Positions 15,384 through 24,984 of a DNA stretch of 64,000 bases are shown one piece after another. Position numbers and translations under genes: made by a program. Positions within the stretch are counted from its first letter, which is position 1, and each line of letters starts with the position of its first letter. The DNA is taken from NCBI RefSeq assembly GCF_003443675.1, contig NZ_CP031963.1, positions 5,306,501 to 5,370,500 on the forward strand, read 5' to 3'. This stretch comes from Aquimarina sp. BL5 (GTDB taxonomy: Bacteria; Bacteroidota; Bacteroidia; Flavobacteriales; Flavobacteriaceae). A model generated the notes under the pieces. The model did no database searches, was not told the DNA's origin, and saw only the letters and a list, made by a program, of their open reading frames with translations.

Positions 15384-17186
15384 ATGAGTTTTATAACTAT
15401 AATAGGTATTGATGTTTTCGGGAGCAGAATAAAAAAAATACTTTTCTTCTTATTTCTTTTTTTTACAGGGATAATTAGCTTAGCCCAAGAGGCTGATGAT
15501 TTAACCAGATTTAATGAATTGGTTAAAAATGCACCCGATAGAGGTTATAACGGGGCGAATAAAAAGTTTCACGCTTTACTACAGCTTTCCGAAAAACTGA
15601 ACTTCCCGGAAAAAAAATGTAAGTATTTGGCACTAATAATGGCAGATCATTACTATAATCTCGAAACCAGAAACGATAGCTGTCTATATTATTTAGAAAA
15701 GGTAAAACAACAAGTAGCCATTCATGAAAAATCAATGTCTATAACCGAAAGAGTAGATATGTATCGAAGAATTGGTTTTATAGAAGCTGCGTTTTTTGGG
15801 TATAATGTCAATGTAGTTGATTACTATGGAAAAGCTTATGATTTGGCATTATCTATACAAGATGAAAAAGATATTTTTTATATAAAAAATCATATAGCCG
15901 AGTTGATTGTCCTTCGTGGTGATAATAAGCTGGATCAGATAAATGAGGTGATTACAGATTTAGAAAATGCATTACAAGTCTACCCCAAAAATGTTTATAG
16001 ATTTGTCTCTTATAATGCTTTGGCACAGTTGTATTTTGCGAAAAATGATTTGACTTCTGCCAAGATTTGGATAGATAAAACATTAAACAGTAAATCGGCG
16101 ATAGATGCATCGCCAGAATGGTATGATAGATATAAATACTGGGAAGCACAGAACCTACTTAGTTATTATTTTTATAAACAAGGTGAGGTGTACAAGGCTA
16201 TAGATATATTAAATGCTGCTACAAACTCTTTTGATTCTTTTTCTGGTCAAGACAATGACTTCACTCTTATGTATTATCATTATTTCTTATACTATAGTCA
16301 ACTTGGGGATATAGAAAAAGCGCTTTCATATATTACAAAAGCATGTGATAGTCCTCTGTCTATTTATGAGAAAATATTTTATAGAGATCAGATGGTACGG
16401 TTTTTATACAAAATAGGTAATCATAGCTTAGCCAAAAAGGTAAATCAGGAAAAATTAAAATTACTATCCCAAATTACTGTTTCGGATTCTAATATGTTTT
16501 CTAAATTTCTAATCAATGAGCTTCAAAAGAAAGATCTGGAAGTAGCACAGAATGTGTTAACGAATACCAACCTTCAGTTAAAAGAAAAAAATATTACCAA
16601 AACTAATCAGGTACTTTGGTTAACAATTGCTTTGATTTTAGTTTTGATTGCCATACTTATCTATGTTTTTGTAAAAAGAGGAAAGAAAAAAGATAAGACT
16701 ATTGTTGATTTAAGACTTAGAGAATCTAGAGTTTTAGAAGAGTTAGTTGCTCAAAGAGAAAATGAATTGCAATTGGTAGCACTTAAAGTGACTAATAAAT
16801 TGAGTGTTTTAAAAGAATTAAAGGAAGAGATAGAAAAAATAACACAGATTACTCCAGAGGTCAATACATTAAGAACAAAAGTAAACACACTAATTTCTTC
16901 TGGAACAGAGTTAGCAGAGGTTTCAGATCGGTTACAAACTCAGTATCCAGGTATATGTTATAACCTAAAGGAATCACATCCCGATTTATCCGAAACAGAG
17001 GTTAAATATTGTTTACTCACCAAGTTGAACTTATCCTTAAAAGAAACTGCCAATATATTAATGGTGTCTCCGGATACTGTGAAACACTCCAGAAGTCGTA
17101 TCAAACGAAAAATGAAAATACCCAAAGAACTTTCTTTAAAAAACTATATGGATCAGATTTCTAATGAAAAAAGAATAGTCGCCTAG
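15384..17186 (+). CDS. TPR-containing membrane protein with C-terminal LuxR-type HTH
   Basis: A 600-residue protein typical of Bacteroidetes signal proteins. It has an N-terminal signal sequence (KILFFLFLFFTGIISLAQ), about 360 residues of helical TPR-like repeats outside the membrane, and one transmembrane helix at about 412-432 (LWLTIALILVLIAILIYVFV). A cytoplasmic coiled-coil follows (LRESRVLEELVAQRENELQ). The C-terminus is a helix-turn-helix (LSETEVKYCLLTKLNLSLKETANILMVSPDTVKHSRSRIKRKM). This is a one-component layout: external repeats sense, internal HTH binds DNA. Divergently placed beside the orphan sigma factor, with 268 nt between; the target is unknown. The gene downstream codes for the aerolysin-like lipoprotein, 501 nt away. 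Confidence 0.85.
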   Translation: MSFITIIGIDVFGSRIKKILFFLFLFFTGIISLAQEADDLTRFNELVKNAPDRGYNGANKKFHALLQLSEKLNFPEKKCKYLALIMADHYYNLETRNDSCLYYLEKVKQQVAIHEKSMSITERVDMYRRIGFIEAAFFGYNVNVVDYYGKAYDLALSIQDEKDIFYIKNHIAELIVLRGDNKLDQINEVITDLENALQVYPKNVYRFVSYNALAQLYFAKNDLTSAKIWIDKTLNSKSAIDASPEWYDRYKYWEAQNLLSYYFYKQGEVYKAIDILNAATNSFDSFSGQDNDFTLMYYHYFLYYSQLGDIEKALSYITKACDSPLSIYEKIFYRDQMVRFLYKIGNHSLAKKVNQEKLKLLSQITVSDSNMFSKFLINELQKKDLEVAQNVLTNTNLQLKEKNITKTNQVLWLTIALILVLIAILIYVFVKRGKKKDKTIVDLRLRESRVLEELVAQRENELQLVALKVTNKLSVLKELKEEIEKITQITPEVNTLRTKVNTLISSGTELAEVSDRLQTQYPGICYNLKESHPDLSETEVKYCLLTKLNLSLKETANILMVSPDTVKHSRSRIKRKMKIPKELSLKNYMDQISNEKRIVA

Positions 17187-17687
17187 TTGTTTTCATAGTT
17201 TGTGGTGAAATATTGTATAATAAACAATGGGTAAAGCCTGTGCTTAAATTATAAGTAGGAGTACTTTTTTTGTTGTGATTTATAAATATTACTTTTTTTT
17301 CTTTCTTTTTCGTTACCTCTCAACCATTTGTTCTATCTGGGTTAACATAAATTCTAGCCACCCTTCTGAAAAGATTTTTATAAAAAAAATAAAATTAGAG
17401 TACGTAGTTTTTGTGATAACTACATCATAGATACAGAAAATGAATAACGTATTAGATTTTTAACTAGTACTTGTGATCATTAACTGATATGATAACTAAA
17501 GTTTATATCGCTTTACATTGACAAAATGTACAAAAAACTCAACGAGCTACAAATGTAAGTGAATCATATTGTCTAAAGAAACAAGTGTGCGCCGCGCTAA
17601 GAAATCCTAATACTATTTTTCATAAGGAGGTATCCGAAAATCCTTTGTCTAGAGTAGGAATTACAAATTATCTAATTTTTAAAAACT
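17187..17687. other. Long intergenic region before the aerolysin-like gene
   Basis: A 501-nt AT-rich region. It holds a small dyad (GTAGTT at 17404-17409, AACTAC at 17418-17423) and an AAGGAGGT word near 17623 that is too far from the next ATG to be its ribosome site. A stop-free frame without an ATG runs from 17522 into the next gene but resembles nothing I know. The length suggests a complex promoter or long leader for the toxin-like gene. Confidence 0.5.
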
Positions 17688-18734
17688 ATGAAAAATTTAA
17701 AACGCTATTACTTAATAGCTATCACATTAACTGTCTTTTTAGGATCGTGTGAAAAAGAAAACGTTGCTGATCAGGTAGCAATCGAAGAAAGTAATGAACT
17801 AGAAGCGGATATCACATCTTCTGATACAATGAGTAAAAGTTTTATGATCAGCGAGGATGGCAAACTAATATCTGAAGAAGAATATTTAAAGCAATTTAAA
17901 CAGAAAAGCAATTCATTTGCGAAATCGTCAGATGTATATTCGTATAATATTCCATCATCAGACTTGGATAAATTAGGGATGAGACATGCCGATGGAAGGG
18001 CAGTGATGGATCGCTATAAAAGAAATCAAGCTTGGTTAAATTATCCAAATGTTAACATATATGGTTTATTAGTAGGGTGTAGACCTTATGGAAACAGCGT
18101 TGTTTGTAGTGGTGGTGATCAACCTGCAAAATGGCATATGAAAAGAGATGTAGTGGGAGAACCGTTTATGCGAAGTTTGGGACACCCTGTAGGAGGTGAC
18201 ATTGTGGAAAGAAAAGCGAGACCAGATCAAGCTGTCTATTTAGGTGGGGTAAAGTTTTTTGAACACAAAAGTTCTACAAATAAGAGTGTTACGAATACAT
18301 TTACTACAGGTAGTAAAATTGGTTTTACAGCTTCTGCAGAGTTTTTTGGCATAACTACAGGGTTTACCTCAGAAATTAATTTGACCCATGCTAATGCAGT
18401 CACAAATGGTACAACTGAAGATAAAACAACTTCTGTTCCTTTTACAGACGGTGATTTTGTTCCTGCAGGACAAAGGTGTGATTTTCAGCTTATGGCAGAA
18501 CCAGTCCAAACTGTACAACGATATAGAGTAAATATTACGGTAAAAGGACGTGCATTTGTAAGATTTAAACAAACCTTTACCGATGCACCACCAAATTACC
18601 GCGTAAGAGATGAAGCGGATGGTGCGAAATACGCATTTCCTGATAAAGAAAGAAATGGTATTACATCAGAATTTGAAGTAGCTAACCCGCAATTTAGATA
18701 TAGTATAAGAAGATTCAATTGTAAACCTTTATAA
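17688..18734 (+). CDS. Lipoprotein with aerolysin/ETX-MTX2-like pore-forming domain (putative)
   Basis: A 348-residue lipoprotein with a lipobox ending FLGSC and acidic residues after it. The middle (about 120-185) has a Cys-containing region unlike known domains. The C-terminal part (about 195-310) alternates polar and hydrophobic residues with many Ser/Thr: NKSVTNTFTTGSKIGFTASA, then a Gly-rich hairpin-like GITTGFTSEINLTHANAV, then TTSVPFTDGDFVPAGQRCDF and TVQRYRVNITVKGRAFV. This order (Ser/Thr-rich strands, amphipathic hairpin, a VPAG/VPPG turn, final long strands) is the pattern of aerolysin-type beta pore formers. I infer the fold; sequence identity is low. Lipidation is unusual for a secreted toxin and may indicate surface display. 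It is followed by a terminator hairpin. Confidence 0.6.
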   Translation: MKNLKRYYLIAITLTVFLGSCEKENVADQVAIEESNELEADITSSDTMSKSFMISEDGKLISEEEYLKQFKQKSNSFAKSSDVYSYNIPSSDLDKLGMRHADGRAVMDRYKRNQAWLNYPNVNIYGLLVGCRPYGNSVVCSGGDQPAKWHMKRDVVGEPFMRSLGHPVGGDIVERKARPDQAVYLGGVKFFEHKSSTNKSVTNTFTTGSKIGFTASAEFFGITTGFTSEINLTHANAVTNGTTEDKTTSVPFTDGDFVPAGQRCDFQLMAEPVQTVQRYRVNITVKGRAFVRFKQTFTDAPPNYRVRDEADGAKYAFPDKERNGITSEFEVANPQFRYSIRRFNCKPL

Positions 18735-18757
18735 CATAAGATTAGGATTAACAATAT

Positions 18758-18820
18758 AAAAGAGCTGTTTTGTCATCTCGATTTTGAACAGAACGAATTG
18801 ATGAACAGCTCTTTTCTTTA
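18758..18820 (+). terminator. Terminator hairpin after the aerolysin-like gene
   Basis: AAAGAGCTGTT (18758-18768) pairs exactly with AACAGCTCTTT (18804-18814); partial pairing continues inside (TCAT with ATGA). TCTTTAAA follows. The stem is long and sits between the lipoprotein stop and the thioredoxin-like start. Confidence 0.7.
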
Positions 18821-18857
18821 AAATTAATAAACAGTTTTTATTTAAACCTTTAATTCT

Positions 18858-19439
18858 ATGAAAACGAATAAAATAATATCGATCAGTGTCGTTAGTATTA
18901 TGTTTTTTGCACTTGTAGTTTGTATAATTCAATTATTAAGCCTTAAACAATCACTAGATAGCGCAGCAACAAAAATTAATGAACTAGAAAATATTCCTCA
19001 ACAAACAACAAGTTTAGCTAAAACTGCTGAGGAGAATACATTATTACCACCTGCTCCGGCAATTACGCTACAAGATCATAATGGTCAAGAAATAGAGTTA
19101 AACAACTTATCCTCTGAAAAGAAAAAATTATTGGTATTTACTAGCGAAGGTTGTGATTATTGTGAAAATTTTTATCCCGAATTAGATGCCTTTTCACAAC
19201 AATATGAAAATTTCGAAGTGATAGTGGTGAAATATGGTACAACCATAGATGAGAATAGACAAACAATGGAAGAAAAAGGATATAATTTTAAATTGTTGTC
19301 TGGAAACGAACAAACCTTTGCAGAATATAAAGTACAGGCAACTCCATCAACCTATTTGTTAAATGAGGATAATCATATTATGGAAATCGCCTATCTGGAA
19401 ACAAAAGCAGATATCGAGGAATGGGTTTTTGCTATTTAA
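18858..19439 (+). CDS. Thioredoxin-fold (TlpA/MauD-like) envelope protein
   Basis: A 193-residue protein with a single N-terminal membrane segment (IISISVVSIMFFALVVCIIQLL), then a helical linker and a thioredoxin fold. The linker is followed by PAPAITLQDHNGQEIEL, a redoxin entry strand. KLLVFTSEGCDYCENFYPEL contains the CxxC centre (Cys-Asp-Tyr-Cys), and ATPSTYLL carries the cis-Pro. Such proteins act on thiols in the periplasm. The neighbouring lipoprotein contains several cysteines, so it could be a client; that is inference. It converges with the sigma factor gene downstream, with a terminator between. Confidence 0.82.
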   Translation: MKTNKIISISVVSIMFFALVVCIIQLLSLKQSLDSAATKINELENIPQQTTSLAKTAEENTLLPPAPAITLQDHNGQEIELNNLSSEKKKLLVFTSEGCDYCENFYPELDAFSQQYENFEVIVVKYGTTIDENRQTMEEKGYNFKLLSGNEQTFAEYKVQATPSTYLLNEDNHIMEIAYLETKADIEEWVFAI

Positions 19440-19496
19440 AAATGATGTTTCACCGCAATACTTATAAAATACAATTCTAATAAAACTTTATGTTTT

Positions 19497-19537
19497 AACC
19501 TCTTTCAGTGACCCCAAATCTGATTGAGGTTTTTTTG
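19497..19537 (+). terminator. Terminator between thioredoxin-like gene and sigma factor gene
   Basis: AACCTCTTTCAG (19497-19508) pairs with CTGATTGAGGTT (19520-19531), with one or two mismatches in the middle, followed by TTTTTTG. Oriented for the + strand gene. Confidence 0.7.
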
Positions 19538-19541
19538 CGTT

Positions 19542-20102
19542 TTAGAATAGGAAGAAACCAGAAACATTTGTTCTCAAAAAAAGCATTGCCTTACGGATAT
19601 GTACCTCCACTGTTTTAGGAGAAATCCCCAGTAATTCGGCAATCTCTTTATGCTTTTTTCGTTCTAAACGGCTTAACTTAAACACTTTTTTACACTTAGA
19701 TGGTAGTTTTTCAATAGCCTTTTCAATTTTTTGCCAATCGGCTTCTAGTTGTTCTTTTTCTTCTAAAGAATGAATGTTCAACAAGGTTTCCCATTTTAAA
19801 GTATCCAACGCGTCGATTTCTTTTTTTTGTTGGCGAACATACATCAAAAATTCATTGTGACAGCTTTTAAAAAGATAACTTCTTAATGAAGTATTAATGG
19901 TGAACTTGGTTTTCTTTTCCCATAATCGCATAAAAACATTTTGAACTAAATCCTCAGCTAACGTCCTATCATGAATTAGTTTGTATACGTAGTTGGTTAA
20001 TTCATTAAAGTGATTTGTAAACACAACTTTGTAGGCAGTATGATTACCAATGGAGAGTTGTTTTATAAGCTCATTGTCGATATGTAAAACTTTGTTTGTC
20101 AT
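19542..20102 (-). CDS. ECF sigma factor, FecI-like (partner of divergent FecR)
   Basis: A 186-residue ECF sigma factor. Region 2 is VFTNHFNELTNYVYKL...DLVQNVFMRLWEKK, and region 4 is LPSKCKKVFKLSRLERKKHKEIAELLGISPKTVEVHIRKAM. The anti-sigma gene fecR starts 208 nt away on the opposite strand and is followed by a TonB receptor gene, so the three form a cell-surface signalling set with unusual geometry: most such sets are colinear. It is paralogous to the orphan sigma factor at 14564-15115. The preferred start is the ATG at 20102, giving MTNKVLHIDNELI. Confidence 0.92.
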   Translation of the reverse strand: MTNKVLHIDNELIKQLSIGNHTAYKVVFTNHFNELTNYVYKLIHDRTLAEDLVQNVFMRLWEKKTKFTINTSLRSYLFKSCHNEFLMYVRQQKKEIDALDTLKWETLLNIHSLEEKEQLEADWQKIEKAIEKLPSKCKKVFKLSRLERKKHKEIAELLGISPKTVEVHIRKAMLFLRTNVSGFFLF

Positions 20103-20309
20103 ACGTATAATCTCTTGCTAATGTAAAAAAAAATAAATTTAGTGAAGAATTTGATTTGTCTAAACCAATTTGAATAGTGGTAAAATGAAGTTCTTCCATA
20201 GAATAAAAGAACAAATATTAACGTATGAGATATTTTTTTTCAATATGAGTAAGGGATTTTAAGTTTTTCTGCATCATGTAAGTAGGGAAGATTAAAAAAG
20301 AAGAATATA

Positions 20310-21488
20310 TTGATGAAAAGTTACTTAGGGCTCATAGAAAAATATTTAGAGGATAAGATTTCTCCTGAAGAAAGAGAAATACTAAAGTCTTGGGTGTCAG
20401 AGAATGAGGAACATAAAAATATTTTTACTAAAGAAGTAGCAGAATGGAGTGCAGCTAAAAAAGAGATTTCTGTAGATTCACATAAAGCCTATGATCGTTT
20501 TGTAAGCACCATTCAAAAAGAAGAACATAAAAAAGGTAAAGTTCGTTCATTGCAATCATGGAAAAGAGTGATGCAATACGCCGCTATACTTGTAGGTGTT
20601 TTAGTTATAACATATTATGCAGTCAAATCTAATCCAGTAGTTATAACAAATGATAATAATATTGTAACCACAGAATCTTTAGAAGAAGATAAAATTAAAA
20701 TAATACAAGAAGATGGTACAATAACGTATCTTGATTTTGATGATAAGACGGATATAATCAATGCTAAAGGTAAGCTCATCGGAAAAAAAGATAGAGATAA
20801 GTTAATAGTATCCAATACTAAAAATGGTGAAGAAATAGAGTACTTAGAAATATCCATTCCCAAAGGAAAAATATTCCAATTAAGCTTATCTGATGGAACT
20901 AAAGTTTGGTTAAACGCAGCTAGTACGCTTAAGTTTCCTAAAAACTTTGTAGCATCAGAATCTAATAGAGTAGTACACTTACAAGGAGAAGCTTTTTTTG
21001 ATGTAACTACTAATAAAACGCAGCCTTTTATAGTAAACACAGCAAGTATAGATGTGGAAGTATTAGGGACACAGTTTAATGTTTCTTCTTATCAAGAAGA
21101 TGCTACTGTAAAAACTACTTTGGTAGAAGGATCTGTAGCAATAATTGATTCAGAAGATCAAAACAAACTGTCAACATTGGTTCCTAATGATCAGGCAGTA
21201 TATACAAAACAGAATAAAGGTTTAGATCAAAAGAAGGTGAATACGGAAATATACACTGCGTGGATGTATAGAAAAATGACCATACAAGATGAATCTTTTG
21301 CCTCCGTAATAAAAAGATTAGAAAGAACCTATGATATAGAAATTATAAATACGAATGATAGATTAAATAAGACAAGATTTACCGGAGAATTTGATGTAGA
21401 AAATGTAAGACAGATTCTAAACGTATTTTCAGAAACTATAGATTTTACCTACACTATAGAGAATAAACGAATTGTTATCGCCCCCTAA
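20310..21488 (+). CDS. FecR-family anti-sigma factor
   Basis: A 392-residue transmembrane anti-sigma factor. The cytoplasmic sigma-binding helices are at 1-80 (YLEDKISPEEREILKSWV), followed by one membrane segment near 88-108 (MQYAAILVGVLVITYYAV). The periplasmic FecR domain shows LSDGTKVWLNAASTLKFPKNF, RVVHLQGEAFFDV and FIVNTASIDVEVLGTQFNVSSY. The C-terminal FVxDVE-like segment FTGEFDVENVRQILNVF is the usual receptor-contact domain (STN-like). It lies 185 nt before the TonB receptor and should carry its substrate signal to the sigma factor. FecR proteins of this type can also promote sigma activity. Confidence 0.93.
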   Translation: MMKSYLGLIEKYLEDKISPEEREILKSWVSENEEHKNIFTKEVAEWSAAKKEISVDSHKAYDRFVSTIQKEEHKKGKVRSLQSWKRVMQYAAILVGVLVITYYAVKSNPVVITNDNNIVTTESLEEDKIKIIQEDGTITYLDFDDKTDIINAKGKLIGKKDRDKLIVSNTKNGEEIEYLEISIPKGKIFQLSLSDGTKVWLNAASTLKFPKNFVASESNRVVHLQGEAFFDVTTNKTQPFIVNTASIDVEVLGTQFNVSSYQEDATVKTTLVEGSVAIIDSEDQNKLSTLVPNDQAVYTKQNKGLDQKKVNTEIYTAWMYRKMTIQDESFASVIKRLERTYDIEIINTNDRLNKTRFTGEFDVENVRQILNVFSETIDFTYTIENKRIVIAP

Positions 21489-21515
21489 GTAAGAGACAAT
21501 GGTCAAGATTGGTTT

Positions 21516-21618
21516 GCTGAAGACTGCTAATGCCTAATTATTTAAAGTCTTCAGCAGACTGGTTTTGACATTAATGTTATATCAATCGTAAAAAAAAAGG
21601 AAGTGCTGCAACACTTCC
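21516..21618 (+). promoter_or_regulatory. Two hairpins in the leader of the TonB receptor gene
   Basis: GCTGAAGACT (21516-21525) pairs with AGTCTTCAGC (21546-21555), and GGAAGTG (21599-21605) pairs with CACTTCC (21612-21618). Neither has a strong T-run. They lie between fecR and the receptor gene and may adjust relative expression by mRNA processing or partial termination. Confidence 0.45.
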
Positions 21619-21673
21619 CCTTACGGTCTGATTATTATTTAACTGAGTACTAACAACCAAACTTTTCAAAATT

Positions 21674-24600
21674 ATGAAAAAAAAGGGTAACCGTACGCTA
21701 TTTTCACACTTGGCGCACAAATCAATCGTATTAAGAATGAGGCTTACACTAGTTTTATTTTGTTTTTCCATCTTACAGATGATGGCAACATCCAGCTTTT
21801 CGCAGGGTAAAATAGAACTGAATTTAAAACAAGCAACAATTGCTGAAGCATTAGAAGAGATTAAAAGTCAAACTTCCTATAAGTTCTTCTATATTAATGA
21901 TGAGGTCAATCTGAATCAAAAGACCTCGATTAGGGTTAAAAAAGAAACTATAAATAGAGTTTTGTCAATTCTTTTTGAGAATACAGATATTTCGTATTCA
22001 ATTATCGGAAAGCAAGTTGTACTAAAAAAAGCACCGTTTACTAAAGAAAAACTAAAGGTTATTCGTGAAGTAAAAGGGAATGTTAAAGACTCTAATGGAA
22101 GTCCACTTCCAGGAGCAAATATTGTAGTAAAAGGCACTACTATTGGTGCTCAAACGGATTTTGAGGGAAATTTTACAATCAATATGCCAGATGACAATAA
22201 TATATTGGTTATCTCTTATATTGGTTTTGAAACAAAAGAAGTTGATGTTACTGGAAAAGATTTTATTACGGTAACCTTAAAAGATGCATCTGCACAGTTA
22301 GACGATGTGGTGATTGTAGGATCCAGAAATCCTAGTCGTACGGCTACAGAAACAGCGGTTCCTATTGATGTAATTGATATTACGCAAATAGCTACACAAG
22401 GTCCGCAGACTTCGGTAAATGAAATTCTTAATTATGTAGCTCCTTCATTTACTTCGCAGACGCAAACCGTTTCTGATGGAACAGACCATATAGATCCGGC
22501 ATCATTACGTGGATTAGGACCTGACCAGGTATTGGTATTGATTAACGGAAAAAGAAGACATAACACGGCATTAGTAAATGTAAACGGAACGGTAGGTGCA
22601 GGAAGTGTTGGTACAGATTTAAATGCTATTCCAACGGCGGCAATCCAGCGGATAGAAGTATTAAGAGATGGAGCAGCAGCGCAATATGGTTCTGATGCAA
22701 TTGCTGGTGTGATCAACATTGTGTTGAAAAAGGGAACAAATAAATTAGATCTTACATTAACTACAGGAGCTAATTTTAGCAAAAATTCTAATCAGTTTGA
22801 TGGAGGAAGTGATGGCGAAAAGGTAGTATTGGATGTGAACTATGGATTACCAATAGGAGAGAATGGTGGATATATCAATTTTACAGGATCCTTATCCACG
22901 AGAGAACCTGCACTGCGTAATCGAGATTATCAAGGTGATATTTTTAGAGGGTTTCATGGAGCAGAACGAGTATTTGCAGCTGGCGGCGGAAATGTAGCAG
23001 AAATGACTTTAGCTGATTATCAAACAGCTTCACAAAATATTTCATATATAGATCAGGTAACCAGAGATCAGATAGCTGCTTTGGATGTTACAGATCCTGC
23101 AGATATAGATACATTTAGAGGTTTATTAGATTTTGATGCAGATGAAGACGAATTGTCTGCACGTGGATTAACACGTACAGATTTTAGATTTAAAGTCGGT
23201 ACTGCTAAGTTGAGAGAAGGAAAATTCTTTGCTAATATGTCAATTCCATTAGGAGAAGATGCAGAATTCTACAGTTTTGGAGGAATTAGCTATAGAGAAG
23301 GGCTCGCTTCTGGTTTTTATAGAAGACCAGCACAAGGAGATGGTAGGGCTAATACACCAGCTTTTCCAAACGGATTCTTACCTAACATAGGAACGGATAT
23401 CGTAGATAAATCTATTGCTATGGGAATCAAAGGAAAAGTAAAAGACTGGAATGTGGATTTCTCCAATACATATGGAATTAACATCTTTGATATTACCGTT
23501 GGTAATTCTAGTAATGGAACTTTAGGAGTGGCAACACCCAGAAGTTTTGATGCTGGAGCTTTGAGTTTTATGCAGAATACAACCAATCTGGATATTGGTA
23601 GATTTTATGAAGATATTTTTAGTGGATTGAATGTGGCAATGGGTGCAGAGTATAAAGTAGAAAATTATACAATTACCGCAGGTGAAGAAGCGTCTTATAC
23701 TAGTTATGATATCAATGGCAATATTGTGACTAGTACAACGCCTGATACAGATCTAGTACGGAATAATTTTACAGGAGCCGTGCTCGGTGGAGGGTCACAG
23801 GTATTTAGAGGATATGATCCTAATAATGAAACGGATGAATATAGAAACAGTATTGCAGGATATATTGATCTGGAAGCTGATTTTACAGAAAAATGGTTAG
23901 TAAGTCTTGCGGGGCGATATGAAAACTTCTCTGATTTTGGAGATACGTTTAATTACAAACTGGCAACACGTTATAAAGTGACTGAAAAATTTTCTGTTCG
24001 TGGAGCAAATAGTACAGGATTTAGAGCGCCTTCATTGCATCAACAATTCTTTAGCAGAACCAGTACAGTTTTTGTAGATAATCAACCTTTTGAACAAGGA
24101 ACTTTTACTAATAATAGTAGGGCAGCAGCATTAATTGGGATAGCTCAACTAAAAGAAGAAACCTCTAGTAGCTTTAGTTTAGGCCTTACTGCCAAAATTC
24201 AGAATTTTACAATTACAGCAGATGCGTATTTGATTAGCATTGATGATAGAATTGTATATAGTGGAAGTTTTGGAAATGGAGGAGATCCTGAGTTAACCCA
24301 GATATTCGAAGATGCCGGGGCTACAAGTGCTAGATTCTTTGTCAATGCTATAGATACTAAATCTCAGGGTATCGATGTAGTTATTTCTCATAAAGCAAAT
24401 TTTGGAGAAGATATGGTACTTAAAAATGACCTTTCTGCAACATTTGCCAAGACCGAAGTAGAAGAAATTCGTGTTCCTGAAAGGATTGCTAGTGCTGGTC
24501 AAAGTGTTAATTTCTTTGATGGACAGGAAGAGGCATTCCTAACGCTTGCACAACCAAGAACTAAACTGAGTTTAACGAATGTTTTATCTTTTGGGAGATA

Positions 24601-24916
24601 TGATATTTTATTAAGAAATGTATTCTTTGGAGAAGTGACTGATCCTGATGATTTTAATGGAGATCCAAGAGTAGATGGGACTGTGGTGAGTGATGATGCC
24701 GTGTATGGAGGAAAAGTCGTTACAGATCTTTCTTTTTCAGCAAAATTGCTAGAAAATCTTAATGTAACTATTGGAGCTAATAATTTGTTAGATGTGTATC
24801 CCGATGAGAATAGAGAAGGAGGAACGGCTGGTGATCAGTTTGTGTATTCCAGAAGGACTTCGCAGTTCGGATATTCTGGTAGATTTTTATTTGCAAGAGT
24901 CAATTTTAGCCTTTAG
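21674..24916 (+). CDS. TonB-dependent receptor with STN signalling domain
   Basis: A 1080-residue outer-membrane transporter. After a signal peptide (ending near SSFSQG) comes an STN domain (about 50-115: [17 protein letters not shown]...FYINDEVNL), which contacts FecR. A carboxypeptidase-regulatory-like domain (about 137-210: [33 protein letters not shown]) and a plug (about 235-355) follow, then the 22-strand barrel ending [10 protein letters not shown]. The plug carries [20 protein letters not shown] and [28 protein letters not shown]. The substrate cannot be told; no SusD partner is present, so a siderophore or metal complex is more likely than a glycan. It is signal-coupled to the sigma/FecR pair. 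Confidence 0.93.
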   Translation: MKKKGNRTLFSHLAHKSIVLRMRLTLVLFCFSILQMMATSSFSQGKIELNLKQATIAEALEEIKSQTSYKFFYINDEVNLNQKTSIRVKKETINRVLSILFENTDISYSIIGKQVVLKKAPFTKEKLKVIREVKGNVKDSNGSPLPGANIVVKGTTIGAQTDFEGNFTINMPDDNNILVISYIGFETKEVDVTGKDFITVTLKDASAQLDDVVIVGSRNPSRTATETAVPIDVIDITQIATQGPQTSVNEILNYVAPSFTSQTQTVSDGTDHIDPASLRGLGPDQVLVLINGKRRHNTALVNVNGTVGAGSVGTDLNAIPTAAIQRIEVLRDGAAAQYGSDAIAGVINIVLKKGTNKLDLTLTTGANFSKNSNQFDGGSDGEKVVLDVNYGLPIGENGGYINFTGSLSTREPALRNRDYQGDIFRGFHGAERVFAAGGGNVAEMTLADYQTASQNISYIDQVTRDQIAALDVTDPADIDTFRGLLDFDADEDELSARGLTRTDFRFKVGTAKLREGKFFANMSIPLGEDAEFYSFGGISYREGLASGFYRRPAQGDGRANTPAFPNGFLPNIGTDIVDKSIAMGIKGKVKDWNVDFSNTYGINIFDITVGNSSNGTLGVATPRSFDAGALSFMQNTTNLDIGRFYEDIFSGLNVAMGAEYKVENYTITAGEEASYTSYDINGNIVTSTTPDTDLVRNNFTGAVLGGGSQVFRGYDPNNETDEYRNSIAGYIDLEADFTEKWLVSLAGRYENFSDFGDTFNYKLATRYKVTEKFSVRGANSTGFRAPSLHQQFFSRTSTVFVDNQPFEQGTFTNNSRAAALIGIAQLKEETSSSFSLGLTAKIQNFTITADAYLISIDDRIVYSGSFGNGGDPELTQIFEDAGATSARFFVNAIDTKSQGIDVVISHKANFGEDMVLKNDLSATFAKTEVEEIRVPERIASAGQSVNFFDGQEEAFLTLAQPRTKLSLTNVLSFGRYDILLRNVFFGEVTDPDDFNGDPRVDGTVVSDDAVYGGKVVTDLSFSAKLLENLNVTIGANNLLDVYPDENREGGTAGDQFVYSRRTSQFGYSGRFLFARVNFSL

Positions 24917-24936
24917 TTTAGTTAGTTTTGTATATT

Positions 24937-24980
24937 AAAACGGGCAAAGATCAAAAAACATCTTTGCCCGTTTTTCCAAT
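24937..24980. terminator. Bidirectional terminator between TonB receptor and M56-M23 gene
   Basis: AAAACGGGCAAAGAT (24937-24951) pairs exactly with its complement at 24960-24974 around an 8-nt loop. T-runs exist in both directions, so it can end both converging transcripts. Confidence 0.85.
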
Positions 24981-24984
24981 AGTA

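Noticed and set aside
17522..17752. Stop-free frame without an ATG that runs into the aerolysin-like gene
   Set aside because: Only a GTG start is possible, it resembles no known family and overlaps the signal peptide region of the real gene in another frame. A pseudogene remnant cannot be excluded but is not supported.
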